DNA of 64,000 nucleotides from assembly GCF_003315245.1 (NCBI RefSeq), contig NZ_QNRT01000001.1:68963-132962 (forward strand), read 5' to 3'. The translations under genes were made by a program, and so were the position numbers. Positions 17,908-25,839 of the stretch are shown piece by piece (the first letter of the stretch is position 1; the number at the start of each line of letters is the position of its first letter). The notes beneath the pieces are model-generated. The model saw only the letters and a list, made by a program, of their open reading frames with translations. It did no database searches and was not told where the DNA came from. This stretch comes from Arenicella xantha. GTDB taxonomy: Bacteria; Pseudomonadota; Gammaproteobacteria; Arenicellales; Arenicellaceae.

Positions 17908-19011
17908 TTAAATCTCCCGCTCTTCGCGGATTCCAAAACTAATGTAATGTTCTATAGCCGCAGACTCAGTAGTGATACCCGCCGCGCTAAGGTCTTCGTG
18001 AAGGGCTAAATAGCGACGCCAGTCAAATCCCGACGGCGCTTCAATTTTATATGCCCTTGGCACCGTCTCAAAACGTCCAAATTCGAGATAATGGCGAATC
18101 ACCAAACGCTCGTTATAAAACACATCGGGGGTCAAATCCGGATTTAGCCGCAGGTACATTTGCCAATCTAAATCCGCCGGAACCAAGTGAATTTCCTTTG
18201 ACGCTGGCCGTTCAGGCACATCGTTTGCGTCGTAGTTGAACAATTCAAAATCAGCCGCGTATATTCGCTGCACGAGTTCGCGCGCTCGAGCACTGCGATA
18301 GAAGTCTTGTGGCTTAGGCGCAAAGACTAATTCATCGAGTTCTGCCACGGTTAGTTGCGCGGCATCGGCATAGTCCACTTCACCGTAAAACGACGAATTG
18401 TGTTTGGACGATTGTGCCAGTTTTGTTAAGGCGTGATCAAGTTGCGCCTTATCATGTTTAAACACACGCTTAAACACGTGCTCAGAGTGGCGCTTAAAAC
18501 CACTGATATCGCCATAATACTGTACACCAAAAGCACCATTTGGCTTTTGGCCGAACCATTTATAACGACGACTAGCGTTGGTCACCACGGGACCAGCATA
18601 CGCAAAGTAAGCTTGTGACTGGACGTGCTCATCTCGGTGACTATCCGGCACGCTTTCTAGATACTCCAAAAACTCAATAAAGTTATTTGGCAAGGCATCC
18701 ACCGGTGGATCGCGATCGAGCATAGCCTGCATGCCAGCATTACGGGCATAAACGTATTGATCCAGATAGGCACTAACGATGCGCAGATATGGGTTACGCG
18801 TAATCGTGTAGGTAAAGTAATCGCTGTAGTCGCGATCAGCCTGATAAGGCTGTATTTCATGCAGGTTGTGATAATGGTCGAGTGACGCTTGCTGAGTATC
18901 GCTCAGTTCATTCTTATGAACCTCCAAATACAATTTTCGCAGCGACGTGCACCCCGACTTTGCCGAATACAGCAAAATGTAGCGATATTTATCATTGACC
19001 ACTGGAATCAT
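17908..19011 (-). CDS. Sulfotransferase-family protein with C-terminal tandem repeat
   Basis: 367 residues. A 5'-phosphosulfate loop at residues 16-28 ([13 protein letters not shown]) and a 3'-phosphate site near residues 71-84 ([14 protein letters not shown]) mark a PAPS-dependent sulfotransferase of the carbohydrate (type 2) group. The last 85 residues hold two copies of a short repeat, YLRLNPDL...[10 protein letters not shown] and YLALHEDL...[12 protein letters not shown], a module I know from polysaccharide-acting glycosyltransferase-type proteins. It may sulfate a surface glycan. It sits one base after moaA and one base before gpx, although neither suggests its job. PAPS could come from sat and cysC at 49-51 kb. 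Confidence 0.8.
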   Translation of the reverse strand: MIPVVNDKYRYILLYSAKSGCTSLRKLYLEVHKNELSDTQQASLDHYHNLHEIQPYQADRDYSDYFTYTITRNPYLRIVSAYLDQYVYARNAGMQAMLDRDPPVDALPNNFIEFLEYLESVPDSHRDEHVQSQAYFAYAGPVVTNASRRYKWFGQKPNGAFGVQYYGDISGFKRHSEHVFKRVFKHDKAQLDHALTKLAQSSKHNSSFYGEVDYADAAQLTVAELDELVFAPKPQDFYRSARARELVQRIYAADFELFNYDANDVPERPASKEIHLVPADLDWQMYLRLNPDLTPDVFYNERLVIRHYLEFGRFETVPRAYKIEAPSGFDWRRYLALHEDLSAAGITTESAAIEHYISFGIREEREI

Positions 19012-19012
19012 G

Positions 19013-20002
19013 TCAGCCTCCGGTGGCGCTCATATGGCGCATAATCGTAATGTCATTCGGATCAAAGGTATGCTTTTCAGGTTTACGTTGCATGGCCTGC
19101 ATAATAGCGGATTGCAGCTCGTCGGGATTGTCGCGCACGATTGCGCGTAGATCTAATGAGTGCTCATTTCCCAGACATAATAGTAATTGGCCTTCGGCAG
19201 TAACCCGCACTCGATTACAGCTCGAGCAAAAGTTATCGCTCATTGGCGAGATGAATCCAACTTTGGTATCACTATCGGCTATCTGCAAATAGCGCGCTGG
19301 ACCGCTGGCTGCATCCTTGTAATTTGATGCCTGCAGGCAAAAGTGTTCAGCTAACTGTTGGCGTACTGAGGCGTTATCTAGTGCGGTATCGACTCGGTCA
19401 TGACTACTGATTTCACCTAACGGCATTTCTTCGATAAACGCAATATCTAAGCCGTTATCAACCGCAAATTGAGTTAATTCAACGACCTCATCATCATTGG
19501 TTCCTTTCAGTACCACCACATTGAGCTTAATTTTTTCGAAGCTCGCTTGTCGCGCCGCTTGAATCCCACGCAGCACGTCATCTAACTGCCCAAACCGCGT
19601 CAAAGTGGTAAATCGTTCGGCACGTAAGCTATCGATACTAATATTGATTCGACTCACTCCTGCGTCACGCAACGGCACAGCATATTGATCAAGCAATACA
19701 CCGTTTGTGGTCATCACCAATTCACGCAAGCCGTCTAACTTTGATAAGTTTTGCGCTAACGTAAGTAAACCATTACGAACCAAAGGTTCACCGCCAGTTA
19801 AACGTATTTTCTCTACACCTAATGCTACAAAGGCCTGACTAACCAAGGCCATTTCTTCCAACGACAGTACCCGTGATTTCGGCAAAAAAGTCATGTCCTC
19901 GGCCATACAGTAGGTACACCGCAAATTACATCGATCAGTCACCGATAAACGCAAATAGCGTACCGTGCGACCAAACCCATCGACTAGTTGTCCCTCACTC
20001 AT
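19013..20002 (-). CDS. moaA: GTP 3',8-cyclase (molybdenum cofactor biosynthesis MoaA)
   Basis: 329 residues, family length. The radical-SAM cluster motif is [12 protein letters not shown] (C-x3-C-x2-C), and the C-terminal second cluster motif is [19 protein letters not shown] (C-x2-C-x13-C). The protein ends in Gly-Gly, the conserved tail that enters the active site. It catalyses the first step of molybdopterin synthesis together with MoaC. The start overlaps the stop of moeA as ATGA, and the stop lies one base from the sulfotransferase start. It is unusual that moaA is the last moa gene of the run rather than the first. Confidence 0.97.
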   Translation of the reverse strand: MSEGQLVDGFGRTVRYLRLSVTDRCNLRCTYCMAEDMTFLPKSRVLSLEEMALVSQAFVALGVEKIRLTGGEPLVRNGLLTLAQNLSKLDGLRELVMTTNGVLLDQYAVPLRDAGVSRINISIDSLRAERFTTLTRFGQLDDVLRGIQAARQASFEKIKLNVVVLKGTNDDEVVELTQFAVDNGLDIAFIEEMPLGEISSHDRVDTALDNASVRQQLAEHFCLQASNYKDAASGPARYLQIADSDTKVGFISPMSDNFCSSCNRVRVTAEGQLLLCLGNEHSLDLRAIVRDNPDELQSAIMQAMQRKPEKHTFDPNDITIMRHMSATGG

Positions 20003-21198
20003 AGCACACCTCCGCGAAGCGGAAAGTAATCAACTAACTGTCCACACGCAATCGATTGATCCACCGATTGTCGAACCAAGCCATCTGCCCAAGCAAGAGA
20101 CGACATAACACCACTGCTCAAATTGGCAAACGGTTGCGCCGTTAGTACACCATCGGATTCACGTATTAGACGGACCCGCAGGTATTCCTCACGCAAGGTC
20201 ACCGGCTTATCAAAACCAGAGCGAATCGAGTAATAAGTAATATCCTGTGCCGCTTCACCTTGTAAAGTACGCAGCAGTGGCAGCGCTAATAGTTGAAACA
20301 CCACATAAGACGACACAGGGTTGCCCGGCAGCCCCATAAACGGTGTGCCATCAATATGACCATAGGCAACGGGTTTGCCCGGCTTCATCTGCACTTTCCA
20401 AAGCTGCAGCTCACCTAGTGATTCAACGGCGGGCTTAATATGATCTTCCTCACCAACCGACACTCCACCACTGCTCAACACAACATCAGCGAGAGATGCT
20501 GCACGCGCAAGACCCGCTTGAGTTGCCGCTAAGGTATCTTCAACGATTCCACAATCAATCACTTCAAAACCCAGCAATTCGCAGAGCCCGCGCAGCAAGG
20601 GACGATTTGAGTTGTATATTTGCCCAGCCTGCAACGGCACACCTGGTTCAACTAATTCGTCGCCACTGGAAAAAATAGCCACTTTAAGCGGCTTAAACAC
20701 GCTAACGTCCGATTGACCTATCGACGCCAACAAGCTCAAGTCGACCGGCGTTAAGCGCTTGCCAGAAGCCACAACTCGCGAACCCAATGCGATATCTTGG
20801 CCTTTGGGGCGGATATTTGCGTTCGCACTAGCCGTTTCGAGAAACGTGACGTGCTGTTCGTCGTATTGGCAATGCTCTTGAATCACCACTGCGTCGGCTC
20901 CCTCTGGAAGCACACCGCCGGTAAAGATACGAGCAGCCGTTGCAATAGCTAGCGGCTCAGGCGAAACGCCAGCAGGAATGCGTTGCGATATGGCTAATGT
21001 AGTGCCCTCACTCACCTCAGATGAGCGAACCGCAAAGCCATCCATCGCGCTATTATCTGACGGAGGAATCGCGAGCGTAGCGGGCACATCAGCGGCTGAT
21101 ACACGCCCTAACGCGGCGGTAACAGCAACCCTCTCAGCATCAGCGCATTGCTCGACAGACGCACAGATCATTTGCTGTGCTTGAGAAACCGAAATCAT
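19999..21198 (-). CDS. moeA: Molybdopterin molybdenumtransferase MoeA
   Basis: 399 residues with the four-domain MoeA plan: [12 protein letters not shown] near residue 46, [15 protein letters not shown], a central MoaB/MogA-like domain with [13 protein letters not shown], and a C-terminal beta-barrel. It inserts molybdate into adenylylated molybdopterin. Its start overlaps the stop of moaB and its stop overlaps the start of moaA, both as four-base ATGA overlaps, so all three are translationally coupled. Cytoplasmic. Confidence 0.96.
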   Translation of the reverse strand: MISVSQAQQMICASVEQCADAERVAVTAALGRVSAADVPATLAIPPSDNSAMDGFAVRSSEVSEGTTLAISQRIPAGVSPEPLAIATAARIFTGGVLPEGADAVVIQEHCQYDEQHVTFLETASANANIRPKGQDIALGSRVVASGKRLTPVDLSLLASIGQSDVSVFKPLKVAIFSSGDELVEPGVPLQAGQIYNSNRPLLRGLCELLGFEVIDCGIVEDTLAATQAGLARAASLADVVLSSGGVSVGEEDHIKPAVESLGELQLWKVQMKPGKPVAYGHIDGTPFMGLPGNPVSSYVVFQLLALPLLRTLQGEAAQDITYYSIRSGFDKPVTLREEYLRVRLIRESDGVLTAQPFANLSSGVMSSLAWADGLVRQSVDQSIACGQLVDYFPLRGGVL

Positions 21199-21710
21199 GC
21201 TTTGGCGCGAGTATGTGATACAAAATTACAGGGGCGGAAGCGACTGTCCAGCTGTTCTATCAGGATTCCCTCCCATGCCGTGCGGCAGGCACCAGTGGAA
21301 CCAGGCAAACAAAACACCACAGTTTGGTTCGCCATGCCCCCAAACGCGCGCGACTGCACAGTGGACGTACCGATATCCGATAACGACAGGTGCCGAAACA
21401 GCTCACCAAAGCCATCTATGGTCTTATCAAACAGAGGTAAGAGTGCCTCAGGCGTACTATCGCGCCCAGTAAACCCCGTACCTCCAGTCGTAATAATTGC
21501 ATGAATCGCTGGATCAGCGATCCATTTGGACACCGCAGCGCGCATCAAATAAATATCGTCAATCACGATTTCACGGGCCGCTAAATGATGCCCCTGTGCA
21601 ATCAATTTATCGACCAAATATTGACCGGATGTGTCGGTCTCTATGGAACGCGAATCAGACACCGTCAACACAGCGATACTTAGTGGAATCAGAGTAGTTT
21701 CTGCTGTCAT
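21195..21710 (-). CDS. moaB: Molybdopterin adenylyltransferase-type protein MoaB
   Basis: 171 residues from the ATG at 21710, which gives the usual MoaB N-terminus ([20 protein letters not shown]); the longer open frame to 21839 would overlap moaE. The MPT-binding motif [20 protein letters not shown] and the [12 protein letters not shown] segment are clear. MoaB/MogA proteins adenylylate molybdopterin before metal insertion by MoeA, although some MoaB proteins are inactive. The stop overlaps the moeA start. It follows moaE by 43 bp. Confidence 0.94.
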   Translation of the reverse strand: MTAETTLIPLSIAVLTVSDSRSIETDTSGQYLVDKLIAQGHHLAAREIVIDDIYLMRAAVSKWIADPAIHAIITTGGTGFTGRDSTPEALLPLFDKTIDGFGELFRHLSLSDIGTSTVQSRAFGGMANQTVVFCLPGSTGACRTAWEGILIEQLDSRFRPCNFVSHTRAKA

Positions 21711-21753
21711 GTTAAAGCCTAATTTATACCGGTTAATGTGACTTTCAATGTAT

Positions 21754-22305
21754 TTACGAAGTGCCTTGCGAGTTGGGATGCGCATTGCCGTGAGTATTAT
21801 TAGCGTCACTCGGTTCGCCCCAACGCTTCGCTGCGTCACAGTCTGTCTGCTTCAACCCCAGCCATTGCTCCCCCGAAGTACCAACTTCTTTCTTCCAAAA
21901 AGTAGCTTGAGTTTTTAGGTAGTCCATTACAAATTGCGCGCCGTTAAAGGCGTCTTCGCGGTGTTTACTGGCCGCAACCACTAACACAATTTGTTCACTG
22001 GCGGCGATCTTACCAACCCGATGCACGACGCGAACCGCATCTAAGGAAAAGCGCTCGCGAGCCTGCTCTACAATATCTTGGCACAACGCTTCCGTCATAC
22101 CTGGGTAATGTTCCAATTCTAGATAGTCTATGTTTGCGGCCGTCTCAACCTCAACCAGCCCTGCTTGCTGATAATTTTGCGCACTCACAAAGTCTCGCAC
22201 CAAGCCGACAAACATCACCACCGCGCCAGCATGAGGTGCTGCGGCGCGAACAAAGTCGTAATGCTCAGTCACAGAAAAATCAGTCGACGTAATAATAACG
22301 TCCAT
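21754..22305 (-). CDS. moaE: Molybdopterin synthase catalytic subunit MoaE
   Basis: 183 residues from the ATG at 22305, which shares one base with the moaD stop (TAATG); a longer frame runs into moaD and is not used. Family motifs include AGAVVMFVGLVRDF, the RVVHRVGKI segment and KHREDAFNGAQFVMDYLKT with catalytic Lys residues. The subunit converts cyclic pyranopterin monophosphate to molybdopterin using sulfur from thiocarboxylated MoaD. The C-terminus is longer than in E. coli MoaE, rich in Asn and Gly, with no evident domain. Confidence 0.96.
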   Translation of the reverse strand: MDVIITSTDFSVTEHYDFVRAAAPHAGAVVMFVGLVRDFVSAQNYQQAGLVEVETAANIDYLELEHYPGMTEALCQDIVEQARERFSLDAVRVVHRVGKIAASEQIVLVVAASKHREDAFNGAQFVMDYLKTQATFWKKEVGTSGEQWLGLKQTDCDAAKRWGEPSDANNTHGNAHPNSQGTS

Positions 22306-22556
22306 TAGCCACCTGACACCGGAGGTAAAATGCCGACTTCGGCCCCCTCCTCCAATTGCCCTTGCCATCCGGCATATCGATGGTTAATCGACACCATTGC
22401 GCTTTGATCTTGCAGTTCGTTGAGAAGCGCATCAGGTACATAGCCTTTTAAGCCCGTAAGCAGATCACTGGCCAGCGCCATGTCACCAAGCGGAACCTCA
22501 ACCGAATTAGTCCCAGCCATTTCTCGCAGATGGGCAAAAAATAACACTTTAATCAT
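22305..22556 (-). CDS. moaD: Molybdopterin synthase sulfur carrier subunit MoaD
   Basis: 83 residues from the ATG at 22556 ([16 protein letters not shown]). It has the ubiquitin-like fold and ends in ILPPVSGG, the Gly-Gly tail that is adenylylated and then carries a thiocarboxylate to MoaE. The start lies inside the last codons of moaC (8-bp overlap) and the stop shares a base with the moaE ATG. Confidence 0.95.
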   Translation of the reverse strand: MIKVLFFAHLREMAGTNSVEVPLGDMALASDLLTGLKGYVPDALLNELQDQSAMVSINHRYAGWQGQLEEGAEVGILPPVSGG

Positions 22557-23037
22557 TCTCTTGAGACTCGCTGCGTTGCCATTCACCGGACTTTCCGCCT
22601 TGCTTCTCGAGCAGGCAGGTTGATTCAATTACAATACCTTTATCCAATGCCTTACACATATCATAAACCGTAAGCGCGGCCACCGATGCACCAGTTAACG
22701 CTTCCATTTCGACCCCGGTTTGACCATTTGTGGTGCAACGCACGATAATTTCGAGCCCAGATCGATATTCTTCGATTTGTACGGTTACATTCGTCAGCGG
22801 CAATGGATGACATAGCGGAATCAAATCACTGCATTTTTTAGCGGCCATAATGCCGGCAATGCGCGCGGTCGCCAGCAAGTCACCCTTAGCCAGTCGTTGC
22901 TCACGAATTTGAGTCAGTATAGCGGCGCTCAAGCGCACGCGAGATCGAGCCAACGCGACGCGTTTAGTGGTGTCTTTATCGGACACATCGACCATGTGCG
23001 CTTCACCAACGGCATTCAAATGAGAAAAATTTGTCAT
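22549..23037 (-). CDS. moaC: Cyclic pyranopterin monophosphate synthase MoaC
   Basis: 162 residues, family length. Typical motifs are [15 protein letters not shown] near the N-terminus, [13 protein letters not shown], and [20 protein letters not shown] followed by the catalytic CKALDKG. It converts the MoaA product to cyclic pyranopterin monophosphate. It is the promoter-proximal gene of the leftward run, and the 348-bp region upstream is shared with the divergent fpr gene. Confidence 0.97.
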   Translation of the reverse strand: MTNFSHLNAVGEAHMVDVSDKDTTKRVALARSRVRLSAAILTQIREQRLAKGDLLATARIAGIMAAKKCSDLIPLCHPLPLTNVTVQIEEYRSGLEIIVRCTTNGQTGVEMEALTGASVAALTVYDMCKALDKGIVIESTCLLEKQGGKSGEWQRSESQEND

Positions 23038-23385
23038 GCTTTGAATGCTACTTAAAAGGCTTCATTGATACAACAAACAACGGCGGCTATTCAACGATTT
23101 AGCATGTATGCCAGTGATCGGACTAAGCATGAAGACAAGCCAATAGACATTAAGCTTCATAAAATAGGCAGTTATTAAAAATCCTCCGCTTAACATTAAT
23201 TCTTATAAGCAAAACGAGATAACATATAGCAAATTATTCTAAAAATATGTGGGTCGCCGGTTTACAAAAAGGCGATGGCTCTATACCCTTTCGGCGTGAA
23301 ATATCAAGGCCTAGAGTGGGTTTAACGCAAGCGCTTTGTTAAATCGAAAGACAACCTGACACGCGCCAAACGCGCAGAGAATTTG
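23038..23385. other. Divergent moaC/fpr intergenic region, no gene seen
   Basis: 348 bp that must hold the promoters of the moa run (leftward) and fpr (rightward). The middle is AT-rich (about 23160-23250). I looked for the conserved stem pattern of a molybdenum-cofactor riboswitch upstream of moaC and could not support one by eye, and found no ORF of coding character. AGAGA at 23376-23380 is a plausible ribosome site for fpr. Confidence 0.5.
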
Positions 23386-24159
23386 ATGGCAGCAAACATT
23401 CAAGAAGTAGAAGTTTTAACCGTACATCACTGGAACGATACCTTATTCAGTTTTACCACAACTCGTGACCCAGGCTTTCGATTTCTAAACGGCCAGTTCA
23501 TCATGATTGGTCTCATGGTTGACGGCAAGCCATTGATGCGCGCGTACAGCATTGCGAGCGCTAACTATGAAGAGCACATGGAGTTCTTCAGTATCAAAGT
23601 TCAAGACGGGCCACTTACCTCTCGTTTGCAGAAAATTCAACCTGGCGACAAGTTACTCACCAGCACCAAGCCAACTGGCACACTGCTGGTAGACAATTTG
23701 AAGCCTGGCAAAAACTTGTACTTATTGGCAACCGGTACCGGTCTAGCGCCGTTCATGAGTGTTATTAAAGACCCCGAGGTCTATGAGCGCTACGACAAAG
23801 TGATCTTGACGCATGGGGTTCGTGAAGTCTCTGAGCTCGCCTATCAAGACATTATTAATGAATTACCTGAGAATGAATTCTTTGGCGAAATGGTTAAAGG
23901 TAACTTATTGTACTACCCAACCGTAACGCGCGAAGACTTCCACACGCAAGGCCGTCTGACTGACGCCCTAACCTCCGGCAAGCTCGCTGAATCCGTTGGC
24001 CTGCCGCCGGTGAACGTAGAAGATGATCGCTTTATGTTATGCGGCAGCCCATCCATGTTAAAAGACTTCTGTGTGATTCTAGACGGCATGGGCTTTAAAG
24101 AAACCATCCGCTCAGACATCGGCGAATATGTGATCGAACGGGCTTTTGTTGAAACCTAA
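23386..24159 (+). CDS. fpr: Ferredoxin/flavodoxin-NADP+ reductase
   Basis: 257 residues from the ATG at 23386. The FAD-binding motif RAYSIASANYEEHMEF, the NADP-binding region LLATGTGLAPFMSVI and the C-terminal MLCGSPSMLKDF followed by GEYVIERAFVET are characteristic of the short bacterial Fpr subclass. It exchanges electrons between NADPH and ferredoxin or flavodoxin, and commonly serves Fe-S repair and oxidative-stress response. Monocistronic, ending in a strong terminator at 24296-24325. Its last two codons and stop form the first unit of a 15-bp tandem repeat (see separate entry). Confidence 0.95.
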   Translation: MAANIQEVEVLTVHHWNDTLFSFTTTRDPGFRFLNGQFIMIGLMVDGKPLMRAYSIASANYEEHMEFFSIKVQDGPLTSRLQKIQPGDKLLTSTKPTGTLLVDNLKPGKNLYLLATGTGLAPFMSVIKDPEVYERYDKVILTHGVREVSELAYQDIINELPENEFFGEMVKGNLLYYPTVTREDFHTQGRLTDALTSGKLAESVGLPPVNVEDDRFMLCGSPSMLKDFCVILDGMGFKETIRSDIGEYVIERAFVET

Positions 24160-24270
24160 GCAGTAGAAACCTAAGCAGTAGAAACCTAAGCAGTAGAAAC
24201 CTAAGCAGTAGAAATCTAAGCAGTAGAAATCTAGGCCGTGAAAAATTAAGCAGCTAAAGCCTCGAGCGTA
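24151..24270 (+). repeat. 15-bp tandem repeat covering the fpr stop codon
   Basis: Unit gaaacctaagcagta. Four exact copies occupy 24151-24210, a fifth (24211-24225) has one change, a sixth (24226-24240) has several, and two decayed units reach about 24270. The first copy contains the last two fpr codons and its stop, so every exact unit reproduces Glu-Thr-stop in the fpr frame. The copies degrade with distance from the gene. Confidence 0.9.
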
Positions 24271-24295
24271 GTGGCTTAATTACCCGTCATACATC

Positions 24296-24325
24296 AAAAA
24301 GCCCGCATAATTGTGGGCTTTTTTT
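24296..24325 (+). terminator. Bidirectional intrinsic terminator, fpr / Lrp gene
   Basis: The stem AAAAAGCCCGC / GTGGGCTTTTT (one G-T pair) has a 6-nt loop and a T-run at 24319-24325 on the plus strand, with an A-run on the other side. It can end fpr and also the convergent Lrp gene, whose stop is 7 bp away. Confidence 0.88.
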
Positions 24326-24331
24326 GTGCCA

Positions 24332-24793
24332 TCACGATAAGTCTATCGGTACTCGATGTCGCACTGGAGACGACTTCACAATCGCCGTATTGGTCTCGGC
24401 CAGATCATGAAATGGGTCAAGTATGTCGTCTAATTCAGTAATAGAATAGAGCGCTAAGCGAGCAATAAAGCAATCATCACCAGTAACTTTATCGCACATG
24501 GTGAATCTAATTTGTTTCGCCAACATAGCCTCAACTTGTTTCAGTGCGCCGGGGCGCGGCTTAATCCGCACAATAGCTTCAAACGCGAAGCCCAATGCGG
24601 CTAAGTCTACCTCCACTGAGAATCCCCGGATCACACCGCGTCGCTCTAGACGCTTAAGGCGTTCATTCACACCGGGCGCCGACATTCCAATCTGCTGCGC
24701 TAGTTCCGCAACACTAACACGGCCATCAGTGATGAGTCGTCGTAGCAATTGGCGGTCGACCCCATCCAACTTAACTTTATTATCTAAAGACAT
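24332..24793 (-). CDS. Lrp/AsnC-family transcriptional regulator
   Basis: 153 residues. The N-terminal helix-turn-helix (VSVAELAQQIGMSAPGVNER) is followed by the RAM/AsnC ligand-binding domain (GDDCFIARLALYSITELDDI). It should form dimers and octamers that sense amino acids or related small molecules. It is divergent from a PhzF-family gene, and the intergenic region between them holds an elaborate dyad that is the likely binding site. The gene converges on fpr, sharing its terminator. Confidence 0.93.
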   Translation of the reverse strand: MSLDNKVKLDGVDRQLLRRLITDGRVSVAELAQQIGMSAPGVNERLKRLERRGVIRGFSVEVDLAALGFAFEAIVRIKPRPGALKQVEAMLAKQIRFTMCDKVTGDDCFIARLALYSITELDDILDPFHDLAETNTAIVKSSPVRHRVPIDLS

Positions 24794-24809
24794 AACATTA
24801 TTTCACCTT

Positions 24810-24879
24810 ACTATAAAAGTAATATTTACATTATTAACTAACTATAGTTATTCTAAAAGCCACTTTTAACTTTTATAGT
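24810..24879. promoter_or_regulatory. Large symmetric dyad between Lrp and PhzF genes
   Basis: ACTATAAAAGT (24810-24820) and its exact reverse complement ACTTTTATAGT (24869-24879) flank a perfect 12-bp palindrome TAACTATAGTTA (24839-24850). All three elements share the same symmetry centre at 24844.5, with element centres about 29.5 bp apart. This is a plausible multi-site operator for the adjacent Lrp protein. Confidence 0.65.
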
Positions 24880-24911
24880 AGATCCATATAAAAGCCAATT
24901 ACCACTCCCTT

Positions 24912-25808
24912 ATGAAAATTCGAAAAATCTCAGCTTTCTCCGATGGCGCAACTGGCGGCAACCCTGCCGGCGTTGTGTTGTGCGAACAACTCCCTAGCAC
25001 GGAATCAATGCAAGCCACTGCGGCAGCCGTAGGGTATTCCGAGACCGTCTTTGCGAGCCCACTCAAAGACTCAAGCGAATGGCGAGTACGTTATTTTTCT
25101 CCAGAATCTGAAGTCCCGTTCTGCGGCCACGCGACAATCGCACTGGGCGCTGCCTTGGCTGAACAACATGGTAATGCCACGTATCAACTCAAGCTAAACC
25201 ATGGGCAGGTCGCGGTAAGTGGCGAAGTCGACGCCGACCGCTTTAAAGCATCACTGATTTCTCCACCGACGCACAGCCAAACCATAGACGCGGCTGAAAT
25301 CCAAGCCAGCTTAGCTCTATTCGGCTATCAGCAAGATCAACTCGATACGCGTATTGCACCAGCGCGTATTAACGCCGGCGCCAATCACTACCTCTTCGCG
25401 CTCAAGACACAGGCTGATTTATCCGCCATGCAATACAGCTTAAGTGAGGGAAGAGCATTTATGCGAGACCGAGATTTAACCACCATAATGCTAGTACAAA
25501 TACAGAGTCCGCAGCTTTTTTTGGCGCGCAATGCCTTTGCGTCGGGCGGAGTATTAGAAGATCCGGCCACTGGTGCAGCAGCAGCGGCGTTTATGGGTTA
25601 TCTACGTGACATTGCCTGGCCGAGTGGCGGTCAGATCCAAATCAACCAAGGCGATGATATGGGCGCGCCCTCACGTATCACTGCAGAGCACCTCAAGCAC
25701 TCAAACCTAAGCGACCCCAACATAAACCGCTCACCGACGCTCGAAAAAAATACTTCAAACGTCGGCGAGTCGATCAAGTTAAGCGGCTTCGCGCACTACA
25801 TTGTGTGA
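24912..25808 (+). CDS. PhzF-family isomerase-like protein
   Basis: 298 residues with the two-lobed diaminopimelate-epimerase-like fold. Typical PhzF motifs are present: SDGATGGNPAGVVLC at the N-terminus, GYSETVFASP with the catalytic Glu, VPFCGHATIALGAAL, and GGVLEDPATGAAAAAFMGYL. Most family members outside phenazine clusters are of unknown substrate, and there are no phenazine genes here. It is divergent from the Lrp-type regulator, which suggests it acts on an amino-acid-related compound. Cytoplasmic and monocistronic. Confidence 0.88.
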   Translation: MKIRKISAFSDGATGGNPAGVVLCEQLPSTESMQATAAAVGYSETVFASPLKDSSEWRVRYFSPESEVPFCGHATIALGAALAEQHGNATYQLKLNHGQVAVSGEVDADRFKASLISPPTHSQTIDAAEIQASLALFGYQQDQLDTRIAPARINAGANHYLFALKTQADLSAMQYSLSEGRAFMRDRDLTTIMLVQIQSPQLFLARNAFASGGVLEDPATGAAAAAFMGYLRDIAWPSGGQIQINQGDDMGAPSRITAEHLKHSNLSDPNINRSPTLEKNTSNVGESIKLSGFAHYIV

Positions 25809-25839
25809 GCCAATACAACGCTTTATGTGAGCGAGGCAA

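Noticed and set aside
18051-18860. Plus- and minus-strand frames inside the sulfotransferase gene
   Set aside because: They are shadows of the main frame, which has the PAPS-binding motifs and fits the compact operon.
23038-23385. Molybdenum-cofactor riboswitch upstream of moaC
   Set aside because: The context would suit one, but I could not find its conserved helices by eye; a covariance search would decide.
24151-24270. Possible CRISPR-like array
   Set aside because: The copies are contiguous 15-bp units without spacers and include the fpr stop codon; it is a simple tandem repeat.
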